A stretch of DNA of 64,000 bases from Pseudomonadales bacterium (GTDB lineage Bacteria; Pseudomonadota; Gammaproteobacteria; Pseudomonadales; UBA5862): contig JACKOQ010000003.1 in assembly GCA_024234215.1 (NCBI GenBank), positions 248,001-312,000 on the forward strand, in the 5' to 3' direction. A program made the position numbers and the translations under genes. This document shows, piece by piece, positions 36,085 to 45,100 of the stretch; positions within the stretch are counted from its first letter, which is position 1; each line of letters starts with the position of its first letter. Under the pieces are notes generated by a model, which worked only from the letters and a program-made list of their open reading frames with translations, made no database searches and had not been told where the DNA came from.

Positions 36085-36135
36085 GCAGGTCGTCCAGATT
36101 CGGTTTGATCAGGCGCAGACATGGCAAGATTCGGC

Positions 36136-37155
36136 TCAATGGAACTGTTCCAACAGCCGCAGATCGTTTTCAAAGAAGAGTCGCAGATCATCGACACCAT
36201 AACGGAGCATCGCCAACCGCTCCACGCCCATGCCGAAGGCAAAGCCGCTCCACAGCTCGCTGTCGATGCCGCAGTGCCGAAACACCTGCGGATGGACCAT
36301 GCCACACCCCATCACCTCGAGCCAGCCGCTCGATTTGCAGACCCGGCAGCCACTTCCCGAACAGATCACACACGAAATATCGACCTCGGCCGAGGGCTCC
36401 GTGAAGGGGAAATAGGAGGGTCTGAATCGCACTTGCAGATCGCGCTCGAAAAAACTGCGCAGAAAACCGCTGACGGTTCCTTTCAGATCAGCGAAGGAGA
36501 TGTCGCGGTCGACCACCAGCCCCTCGACCTGGTGGAACATCGGCGTATGAGTCACGTCAGAGTCACAACGGTAGACGCGCCCCGGACAAATCAGGCGAAA
36601 TGGTGGCTGGCCCTGCTTCATCTGCCGAATCTGCACCGGTGAGGTGTGGGTTCTCAGCAACCGATGGGCGTCGATGTAGAAGGTGTCGTGCATGGCCCGC
36701 GCCGGATGGTGGGCCGGAATGTTGAGTGCCTCGAAGTTGTGGTAGTCATCCTCCACCTCCGGCCCTTCGGCCACTTCGTAGCCGATCGAAGTGAAAATGT
36801 CTTCCATCCGCTCCAGCACCTTGGTGATCGGATGCAGTGCACCACTCGACTGTCCGCGCCCGGGCAGCGTCACATCGACCCAGCCTTGCGCCAGTTGCTG
36901 ATCGAGCGCCTGCGCATCCAGTGTCTGCTTGCGCTGCGCCAGCAACACCTGCAACTGCTCCTTGACCCGGTTGACGAGCGCTCCCGCCGCTCTGCGCTCT
37001 TCGGCCGGCAGTGCTCCCAACTCCTTGAGCTGCTGGGTGATGACGCCTTTTTTGCCCAGATAGAACACCCGAACCTGATCCAGAGCCATCAGATCGGCCG
37101 AGTCGGCAATCGCCGCCTCGGCGTCGTGCAACAGCTTCTCAAGACTTTCCATCAT
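36136..37155 (-). CDS. pheS: Phenylalanyl-tRNA synthetase alpha subunit
   Basis: PheS carries the catalytic site for Phe activation. The 339-residue protein has an N-terminal coiled coil that binds tRNA, the class II motif 1 region (HPITKVLERMEDIFTSIGYEVAEGPEVE), motif 2 (LICPGRVYRCDSDVTHTPMFHQVEGL), the CVICSGSGCRVCKSSGW insert and motif 3 (GFAFGMGVERLAMLRYGVDDLR). Two adjacent ATGs occur (37155 and 37152); the second is better spaced from GAAGGA. A strong terminator lies in the gap from rplT, so pheST expression may depend on read-through. Confidence 0.98.
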   Translation of the reverse strand: MMESLEKLLHDAEAAIADSADLMALDQVRVFYLGKKGVITQQLKELGALPAEERRAAGALVNRVKEQLQVLLAQRKQTLDAQALDQQLAQGWVDVTLPGRGQSSGALHPITKVLERMEDIFTSIGYEVAEGPEVEDDYHNFEALNIPAHHPARAMHDTFYIDAHRLLRTHTSPVQIRQMKQGQPPFRLICPGRVYRCDSDVTHTPMFHQVEGLVVDRDISFADLKGTVSGFLRSFFERDLQVRFRPSYFPFTEPSAEVDISCVICSGSGCRVCKSSGWLEVMGCGMVHPQVFRHCGIDSELWSGFAFGMGVERLAMLRYGVDDLRLFFENDLRLLEQFH

Positions 37156-37169
37156 GCTTCCTTCGGGAT

Positions 37170-37199
37170 AAAAAAAGGGGAAGACCAGCGCTTCCCCTT
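37170..37199 (-). terminator. Intrinsic terminator or attenuator between rplT and pheS
   Basis: On the minus strand a perfect 9-bp stem (AAGGGGAAG / CTTCCCCTT) with a 7-base loop is followed by seven Ts, 28 bases past rplT and 15 bases before pheS. A second palindrome (TGAAGAGC / GCTCTTCA) lies just upstream. In E. coli pheST is controlled by attenuation after a Phe-rich leader peptide. No Phe-rich leader ORF is visible here, so partial termination is the safer reading. Confidence 0.82.
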
Positions 37200-37227
37200 A
37201 ACGTCCAACCCTTGAAGAGCGTGCTCT

Positions 37228-37587
37228 TCAGCCTCCCAGCGCGGCCTTGGCCCGGCTTGCCAGAGCGGCAAAGGCATCCTGGTCATGCATGGCCAGCTCC
37301 GCCAGAATCTTGCGATCGATCTGAATCGAGCTCTTGTTGAGCCCATCGATCATCCGGCTGTAGTTCAGCCCATGCAGGCGTGCCGCCGCATTGATGCGGG
37401 TGATCCACAGCGCGCGGAAGGCGCGCTTGCGCTGCCGACGGTCACGGTAGGCATACTGTCCAGCCTTGATGACCGCCTGTTTGGCGACACGATAGACCCG
37501 GCTGCGGGCGCCATAGTAGCCCTTGGCCTGGTCGAGAATCTTCTTGTGACGGCGATGTGCCTGCACACCGCGTTTAACACGAGCCAT
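37228..37587 (-). CDS. rplT: 50S ribosomal protein L20
   Basis: L20 binds 23S rRNA early in large-subunit assembly and represses translation of rpmI-rplT in E. coli. The 119-residue protein has the expected basic N-terminus (ARVKRGVQAHRRHKKIL), GYYGARSRVYRVAKQAVIKAGQYAYRDRRQRKR and WITRINAAARLHGLNYSRMI. Length is standard. It lies 39 bases after rpmI. Confidence 0.98.
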   Translation of the reverse strand: MARVKRGVQAHRRHKKILDQAKGYYGARSRVYRVAKQAVIKAGQYAYRDRRQRKRAFRALWITRINAAARLHGLNYSRMIDGLNKSSIQIDRKILAELAMHDQDAFAALASRAKAALGG

Positions 37588-37626
37588 TGATGAATCCTCT
37601 GCAAATCAACATGGTCTGACCGACAC

Positions 37627-37821
37627 TCACAGATAGGGCAGCATACGCGCCACCGCCGACTGATCGGCATGGTCGACGGCATGCATCGGGCGCAGCTGAC
37701 GCTTACGCTTGGTGCTCTTCTTGGTCAGAATGTGATTCTTGAAGGATTGCTTGTGCTTGAAACCGGTCGCGGTCTTGCGAAATCGCTTGGCCGCCCCACG
37801 GTTGGTTTTGATCTTCGGCAT
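37627..37821 (-). CDS. rpmI: 50S ribosomal protein L35
   Basis: This 64-residue basic protein starts PKIKTNRGAAKRFRKT and ends VARMLPYL, as L35 does. The ATG at 37821 is used; six further in-frame codons upstream (start at 37839) are not part of the family. It sits 64 bases after infC in the conserved infC-rpmI-rplT order. Confidence 0.97.
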   Translation of the reverse strand: MPKIKTNRGAAKRFRKTATGFKHKQSFKNHILTKKSTKRKRQLRPMHAVDHADQSAVARMLPYL

Positions 37822-37885
37822 TTTTTCACCACTGCGCATTCGTTGGATGATGACCCCAAGGTTGCGGAAAACCGCGACATCGGAG

Positions 37886-38424
<539 letters not shown>

Positions 38425-38428
<4 letters not shown>

Positions 38429-40350
38429 TTCTCCACGGAAACGCGGCCGAGCTGCGCCATTTGAACATTCAAAAGGGCAACGAGCTGTGCCAGACTCATC
38501 TGACCCAGATCCTTGCCATCGCGCGCACGTACAGCCACTTGATTGGATTCGACCTCCCTATCGCCGATGACCAGCAGATAGGGCACCTTTTGCAAGGTAT
38601 GCTCGCGGATTTTAAAGCCGATCTTCTCGTTTCTCAAGTCTGGAACGGCTCTAAAACCGGCAGCGACCAACTGTTCTGTCACTTCGCGGCAATAATTCGC
38701 CTGTGCATCGGTGATGCTGTTGACCACCAGCTGCACCGGCGCCAGCCAGACCGGGAAGGCACCGGCATGGTGCTCGATCAGGATGCCGATGAAGCGCTCG
38801 AAGGAGCCGAGGATGGCGCGGTGCAGCATGACCGGCACATGCCGCTGCCCATCCTCACCCACATACTGCGCATCGAGCCGGCCCGGCATCGAGAAGTCGA
38901 CCTGGATCGTACCGCACTGCCAGATGCGTCCCAGGCAATCCTTCAGCGAGAATTCGATCTTCGGACCATAGAAGGCCCCCTCGCCAGGCAGCAGATCCCA
39001 GTTGAGCCCCTTCTGATCGAGCGCCTCGGCCAAGGCCGCTTCGGCTTTGTCCCACACCTCGTCGGAGCCGACCCGATTGGCCGGGCGGGTGGAGAGCTTC
39101 AACTGTACCTCGTCAAAGCCAAAATCGCGGTAGACCTTGAACAGCAGGTCGATGAAGTCGGCCACCTCCTGCTGAATCGACGCCTCGCTGCAGAAGATGT
39201 GGGCATCGTCCTGGGTGAAGGCGCGCACCCGCATCAATCCATGCAGCGTTCCCGAAGGCTCATTGCGGTGACAGGAGCCAAACTCGGCCAGCCGCAGCGG
39301 CAGGTCGCGGTAGCTGCGCAACCCCTGGTTGAAGACCTGCACATGGCAGGGGCAGTTCATCGGCTTGACTGCGTAGTTGCGGCTCTCGGACTCGGTGCTG
39401 AACATCTCCTTGCCGAACTTGTCGGCATGGCCGGAGCGGTGCCAGAGCGAGTAGTCGACCAGTTGCGGGGTCTTGATCTCCTGGTAGCCATGCGCCTGCT
39501 GCACCCTGCGCATGTACTGCTCGATCACCTGATAGAGTGTCCAGCCCTTGGGATGCCAGAACACCATGCCGGGCGCCTCTTCCTGCGCATGAAACAGATC
39601 GAGCTGCTTGCCGATGCGGCGGTGGTCACGCTTGCTCGCCTCTTCGATACGATGCAGGTACTGCTTGAGCGCCTTGGTATCGGGCCAGGCGGTGCCATAG
39701 ATGCGCTGCAACATCGCGTTGCGGGAGTCGCCTCGCCAGTAGGCACCCGCCACCTTGGTGAGCTTGAACGCCTTGAGCTTGCCGGTGCTGGGCACATGGG
39801 GCCCGCGGCAGAGGTCGATGAAGTCGCCCTGCCGATAGCAGGAGAGCGCCTCGCTGGCCGGAATCTCCCGAATGATCTCGACCTTGTACTGTTCGCCCAT
39901 CGACTCGAACAGCGCGATCGCCTGATCACGGCTCATGAGCTGTCGCACTACCGGGATGTCGCGCTCGGCCAGCTCGACCATGCGTGCTTCGATCTTTTCG
40001 AGATCTTCCGGGGTAAAGGGCCGCTCATAGGCGAAGTCATAGTAGAAGCCCTCCTCGATCACCGGACCGATGGTGACCTGGGCCGTGGGAAAGAGTCCTT
40101 TGACCGCCATCGCCAGCAGGTGGGCACAGGAGTGGCGCAGCACCTCCACTCCCGCTTCATCGCGCGCGGTGATGATGGCCAGCTCGGCATCCTGATCGAT
40201 GACAAAGGAGGTGTCGACCAGTCGGCCATTCACCTGGCCGGCCAGTGCGGCACCAGCGAGTCCAGGGCCGATCGCCGCAGCCACCTGCTGCACGGTGAGC
40301 GGATGATCGAACTGACGGCGGGAGTGATCGGGCAAAGTGATGGTGGGCAT
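38425..40350 (-). CDS. thrS: Threonyl-tRNA synthetase
   Basis: ThrS charges tRNA-Thr and edits mischarged serine. The 641-residue protein has the TGS domain (1-62), the editing domain with HSCAHLLAMAVKGLFPTAQ (the HxxxH and Cys site), the class II catalytic core with zinc ligands in MNCPCHVQVF and the downstream histidines, motif 2 (FGSCHRNEPSGTLHGLMRVRAFTQDDAHIFC), and the C-terminal anticodon-binding domain (PVWLAPVQLVVNSI). The ATG at 40350 gives PTITLPDHSRR; an 11-codon extension is open but unlikely. It heads the translation operon down to the merR gene. Confidence 0.98.
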
Positions 40351-40400
40351 TTCGAATCCTCTTGCAGTGGTGACCGCTACCAAAGGCCACGTGTCGAGCG

Positions 40401-40423
40401 GTGATCGCCGGCAGTGCGATCAC
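40401..40423 (-). promoter_or_regulatory. Hairpin in the thrS leader
   Basis: An 8-bp perfect stem (GTGATCGC / GCGATCAC) with a 7-base loop lies in the ~85-base leader between the candidate promoter and thrS. A second, weaker 6-bp stem (ACCGCT / AGCGGT, 40373-40402) follows, and its loop includes CACGTGG. E. coli thrS is autoregulated by tRNA-like leader hairpins, so these are candidates. Resemblance to a tRNA-Thr anticodon arm is not established. Confidence 0.35.
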
Positions 40424-40439
40424 GATGGCGCAGGCTGGC

Positions 40440-40445
40440 ATTATA
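40440..40445 (-). promoter_or_regulatory. Candidate -10 box of the thrS operon
   Basis: A perfect TATAAT on the minus strand lies 90 bases before thrS in the divergent gap with xdhC. No convincing -35 is present at 16-18 bases, so the promoter may need an activator or rely on context. Confidence 0.45.
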
Positions 40446-40566
40446 GCCGCTGTGCCGATTGGAATAGAATTCGATCCGGCCGTCTCCCGGGTCCGCTGCC
40501 GGACACCGCAGCAAAACAGCCGCCCGATGTTTTTGATCGACCAACCGCACAGACAGGAACCACCCC

Positions 40567-41526
40567 GTGGACAGCATCAACCTCGAAGTGATCGGCCAGC
40601 TCACGCACTGGCTGCAGAGCGGTCAATCGGGCTGGCTCTGCACCATCACCGCCACCTTCGGTTCTTCGCCGCGTCCGGTTGGCTCCATTCTGGCCTGCAA
40701 CCGCAGCGGCGAGGTGCGCGGTTCGCTGTCGGGTGGCTGTGTCGAGGATGATCTGATTGCTGCGCTGCGCAGTGGCGAGATCGCCAGCGAGCGCCCCGAA
40801 GAGCTCAGCTACGGCGTCAGCAAGGCCGAGACCGAACGGCTTGGTCTGCCCTGCGGCGGCCGGCTGTCGCTGGTGGTGGAGCCGCTGTCACCGACCGCAG
40901 CGACCCAGTCCCATTTCGCCGCCATCTTTACCGCGATCGAACAGCGCCGCCTGATCGGCCGCACGCTCGACCTCTCCAGCGGTCAGATGCAACTGTTCCA
41001 GCCGCAGCACTACAGCCCCACCCGTCTGGCGCAGCAGCGGCTGACCCAGGTGTTCGGACCGCGTTACCGCCTGCTGCTGGTCGGCGCCGGCCAGATCGCC
41101 CGCTATCTGGCCGAGATGGCGCTGGCGCTCGATTTCGAGGTGATCCTGACCGACCCGCGTCCCGAACTTCTGGCCGCCTGGAACGGCCCGCCGATCACGC
41201 TGGCCGGCGGCATGCCCGACGATGCCGTGCGTCACTGGGCGGACGGTGCCAACAGCGCGGTGGTCACCCTGACCCATGACCCCCGCATCGACGACATGGC
41301 GCTGATGGAGGCGCTCAACTCATCGGCCTTCTATGTCGGTGCGCTGGGTTCGCTGCGCACCTCGGCGCAGCGGCGCGAACGGCTGGAGCAGCTCGATCTG
41401 CCCAAATCGGCGATCGCCCGGCTCGATGCACCAATCGGCCTGCCGATCCAGAGCAAGACGCCACCGGAAATCGCCATCTCCATTCTGGCCAAGCTGATTC
41501 AGGTGCGCGCCCGTGTCGACGGCTGA
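40567..41526 (+). CDS. xdhC: XdhC/CoxI family molybdoenzyme maturation protein
   Basis: XdhC-type proteins bind molybdenum cofactor and help sulfurate and insert it into xanthine dehydrogenase-like enzymes. The 319-residue protein has the N-terminal XdhC domain (about 18-90: WLCTITATFGSSPRPVGS, GSLSGGCVEDDLI, and YGVSKAETERLGLPCGGRL with a conserved Cys) and a C-terminal Rossmann domain (about 165-300: LLLVGAGQIARYLAEMA, VVTLTHDPRIDDMAL, FYVGALGS). The start is GTG at 40567. It overlaps the MocA-like gene by 14 bases. No molybdenum hydroxylase is in the window. Confidence 0.9.
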   Translation: MDSINLEVIGQLTHWLQSGQSGWLCTITATFGSSPRPVGSILACNRSGEVRGSLSGGCVEDDLIAALRSGEIASERPEELSYGVSKAETERLGLPCGGRLSLVVEPLSPTAATQSHFAAIFTAIEQRRLIGRTLDLSSGQMQLFQPQHYSPTRLAQQRLTQVFGPRYRLLLVGAGQIARYLAEMALALDFEVILTDPRPELLAAWNGPPITLAGGMPDDAVRHWADGANSAVVTLTHDPRIDDMALMEALNSSAFYVGALGSLRTSAQRRERLEQLDLPKSAIARLDAPIGLPIQSKTPPEIAISILAKLIQVRARVDG

Positions 41527-42109
41527 GCCGACGCCGCGCCACGCACTGCTGCTGCTGGCCGCAGGCGCCGGGCGGCGCTACGGTGCCGACAAGCTGATGG
41601 CGCCCCTGAGGCAGGGTGGCGTGCTGCTGGAGGCCAGCCTGCAGCCGCTCACCCCCTGGAAACAGGATGTGCATGTGATGCTGCGCCCCGGGGCCAGCGA
41701 AGCCTGGCGCCTGGTCGAGCAGTGGGGTGGCCATCCTCACTGGAGCCCTGATGCGGCGCTCGGCATGGGCCACACGCTGGCCGCGGGCATCGCGCTGCTC
41801 GAAGGGTATACCGGCTGCCTGCTGCTGCTCGGCGACATGCCCGGCATCCGCCGTCAGAGCATCGCCACGCTGCTCGCCCGGCTGGACGAGCATGCCCTGG
41901 TCGTGCCACGCCACGCTGGCCAGTGGGGCCATCCGGTCGGTTTTGGCCGCCAGTACTTCGCGCCACTGCGACAGCTCACCGGCGATCGTGGCGCACGCGG
42001 GCTGCTGGAGCAGCACCAGGCGCAGATCACCTTTGTCGACCTGGATGACCCCGGCATTCTGTTCGACGTCGACACCGCCGCCGACCTCGACCGCTTCCAG
42101 TCACCTTGA
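41513..42109 (+). CDS. mocA: Molybdenum cofactor cytidylyltransferase-like (MocA family) nucleotidyltransferase
   Basis: MocA adds CMP to molybdopterin to make the cofactor used by xanthine dehydrogenase and CO dehydrogenase-type enzymes. The 198-residue protein has the nucleotidyltransferase fingerprint LLLAAGAGRRYGADKLMAPL (about 12-31), LLLLGDMPGI with the metal aspartate, RHAGQWGHPVGFG and GDRGARGLLEQH, ending LFDVDTAADL. It is coupled to xdhC by a 14-base overlap starting at GTG 41513. Family is firm; CTP versus GTP use is inferred from the xdhC neighbour. Confidence 0.85.
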   Translation: MSTAEPTPRHALLLLAAGAGRRYGADKLMAPLRQGGVLLEASLQPLTPWKQDVHVMLRPGASEAWRLVEQWGGHPHWSPDAALGMGHTLAAGIALLEGYTGCLLLLGDMPGIRRQSIATLLARLDEHALVVPRHAGQWGHPVGFGRQYFAPLRQLTGDRGARGLLEQHQAQITFVDLDDPGILFDVDTAADLDRFQSP

Positions 42110-42110
42110 A

Positions 42111-42126
42111 CCCGCCGCGTGGCGGG
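42111..42126. terminator. Small GC hairpin between converging mocA and pilY1
   Basis: CCCGCC, loop GCGT, GGCGGG forms a 6-bp stem one base after the mocA stop and 15 bases before the pilY1 end. There is no T tract. Confidence 0.35.
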
Positions 42127-42140
42127 CTCGATGCCTCACC

Positions 42141-45100
42141 TCACTTGAACACCTCGGCCGGATCGAGCTCGAGCCAGGATTGCCGTGCCCGCAGCGCTGG
42201 CTGAAGATTGACATCGGAACCGGTCAGGCTGCCGGTCGACTGCTGGGTGATCACGGTGATGCCATCATCCCCGGCTCCCTGATGGATCACCGGCATCGAC
42301 GCGATGCCAGGCCCCAGATCGAGCGAGCTCAACGACATCGGCTTGCTGTTGTTGAGCACCGTGGTGGTGCTGCCGATCGGTGCATAGGTGAGCGCCGTGC
42401 CGGTCTGGTGATGCAGCACATGAAGATGGCTGCTGCCGATGTCACAGGAGGCGGCCAGCGACGGCTGATGGTCGCTGAAGAGCACGATGTCGGCGATGCG
42501 CGCCCCGGCATGCAGCACCCGCGTGCTGGGGTCGCTGCCATTCGCCGGCAGTGATTTCTGCCAGCCGGGCAGCGTCTTCTCCACCTCTTTCAGCTGGGCG
42601 AAGGTGGTGATCGTGCTACCACCGCCACCACCGCCACCGTTGCCACCGTTGCCACCGTTGACGGTGTACGTCAGCGTGGTACCGCCAACGGTCCTGATCG
42701 CAGCGGCATTTCCATTCGCATCCACACCCGTCACACTGCCGTCGGTGAAGACCCGCACTGAATTCGAATCGAGCAGATCACTCGCCGACACCGTGCCCCA
42801 GGTCCAGGTCGAGGTCGAGCTGTCATAGGGCTCCTTGATGCCATAGAGCGCCTGGCTCTGGGCATTGCTGCGATCTGTGGTCGAGAGCAGCTTGCCGCTG
42901 CCGACATGGATCCAGCGGCTGCCATTGCCATCGATCGAGGTCATCGGTGCCGCCACCACCGGCTGAGCGCCGTTGAGCAGCGGGTAGATCTGGTTGTCAC
43001 TCAGCCTCAACCGCGACACCCGGCCACTCATGCTGCTGCCGGTGCCCGAGGCGATGCCGAAATAGACAGCGTCATCGAGGTAGTCGAGATCCCAGTCGAC
43101 GCTGCTCGGATCACCGACGAAGCTGTTGCCAACCCCCAGATCGAGCGGCGCGAAACCGCTGACGAATGCCCTGTTGACCAGGTCATAGCGGTAGAGTCTC
43201 GCATTCTGCGTGCTGGTGACATCCGTCAACACCGTCGGACCGGAACCAAAGACCAGTTCCCACTGATAGGAGGGGGTGACACCCAGCGTCACCCGCTTCA
43301 CCAGCGTTGGCTGGCTGGTGGTCAGGCCGAGGTTGGCATGGCTGATCTCGGCAATCAGTGCCGGCGGTTGCTCCGGGTCGGTGACGTCGAGCACCACATA
43401 GGCCGAGCGCAGAGTGCGGTCATCGCTGTTGTTGGGGGCCCCCAGACCATTGTTTGCGGTGTCGACGGTGATGGCGCCGCCACCCAGACGCATTCCGACC
43501 ACCAGAATGGTGCCCCAACCGCCCGGATGGGTGGCATCGTCAGAGAAAATCCTGACGTCATAGCTCTTCGGCGAACCGTCCATGTAGTAGACATGCGGAT
43601 AGGCCGGATCGGTCAGCCACTTGAGGTGCGGCAGCAGATTTTCCGGCACATAGCCCCACAGCTCCGCCCCCAGCGGATGGGCGGTCTTGCTGGCGCTGCT
43701 GGTGGTGAACGCCAGATTGGCTTCGTCCCAGAAACCACCGTTGAACGCATGCACCATGCCGTCGTTGGCGCCGACATAGACCACCTGGCGACGGCCGGCA
43801 TACTGCGTCTTGAAGGTAAGGTAACTGGCATCGCCATAGAGCAGGTCATAGTTGGCATTGGGCCGCCCGACCACCGTTGGCGTGGAGTTGATGATGTCAC
43901 CGAGCCGCCAGGGTTCGAGGCCGCTGTGGCTGGCGTCGAACTCGATGGTGCGGCTGCGCTGACCGGTGATGCCCTCTTCGCCGCGCACCCAGCGCACGAT
44001 GTTGTCAGCCTCTGCCTCGCTCGCCACATTGAACCAGGTGAAGTTGCTGCTGTTGATGCTGGCGGTATCAAAGTTGGTCAGCGTGCCGTCGATCGCCGTC
44101 AGCAGGTGCCGACCGCCACCGGAGGGCGCATCGGTGGCGGTGGCGTAGTTGCGCTGGGTCGTCACATCGCTGAGGTTAGCCAGCAGCGGGTTAGCGCTCC
44201 ACAGCAGGTGCAGGTTTTCCAGCGCCAGCACCACTGGTGCACCGATATTGCTGCAATTGGCCGTGCCGCCGGTGTAGCGGCGAATCTTGGTGCCGGTCGG
44301 CAAATTGACCGCGTCAAAGAAGATCTCCACCACCGGGTCGACATCACAGCCATCGAGGGTGGCGTCGCCGTTGGAGTCTTCACGCAGCCGGCCCTTGCCG
44401 TCGATGAAGAGCGCCTGCAGCGTGCCGCCCCAGGTGATTTTCTGGCCACCGTTCTCGATCAGCGGATGGTAGAGCGCCTGATAGACCGCGCCGACCCCGG
44501 TCGAACTGTTGGCCACCACCGCCGCTGCGGTACCGGAGGCCACCGAACCGGCCACCGAGGCGAAGATGCGGGTCAGCGCCGCCTCCAGACTGGTAGGGTT
44601 GCGCAGTTGGTAGTAGTTGTCGGGCACGCCGTCTGGCGTTGGCACACCGGTCAGGTTGTCGACACTGTCCCACTCGCGGCGGTCGCTGCTGCTGCCCTTG
44701 TAAACCGGCGTGCCGTCGCCATCCAGGTCAGTGAAGCCACCATACTTGGCCGCCAGCCACAGTGGCTTCTGCAGGCGGGTGCCGCCGCCGGTGATCAGCA
44801 GTGAGCGTGCAGGCTGAGTGACGACGCTGTTGCTTTCGCTGATGGTCACCTCGGCCGGGTAGTTCACCGTCTGAGTCGGATCGGTGCCCACCAGCGTGAA
44901 ACCAAAGTTGAATTCGGCGCCTGCCTGATCCCGGGTCACCGAGGTTCTGACCCAGAGATTTCCAGCCGCCTCGCAATACTCCAGCCGCTGCTCCATGTCG
45001 AAGTCATGGTCACTGCCCCAGGCGGTGCCCTCCCAGGTCAGCAGAAAGCGGTGGTAGCTGCCATTGCTGGTGCAAGGGGATGGGAGTGTGGACGGGTTCG

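Noticed and set aside
42906..44804. Long plus-strand frame inside pilY1
   Set aside because: Antisense shadow; no start context and no motif.
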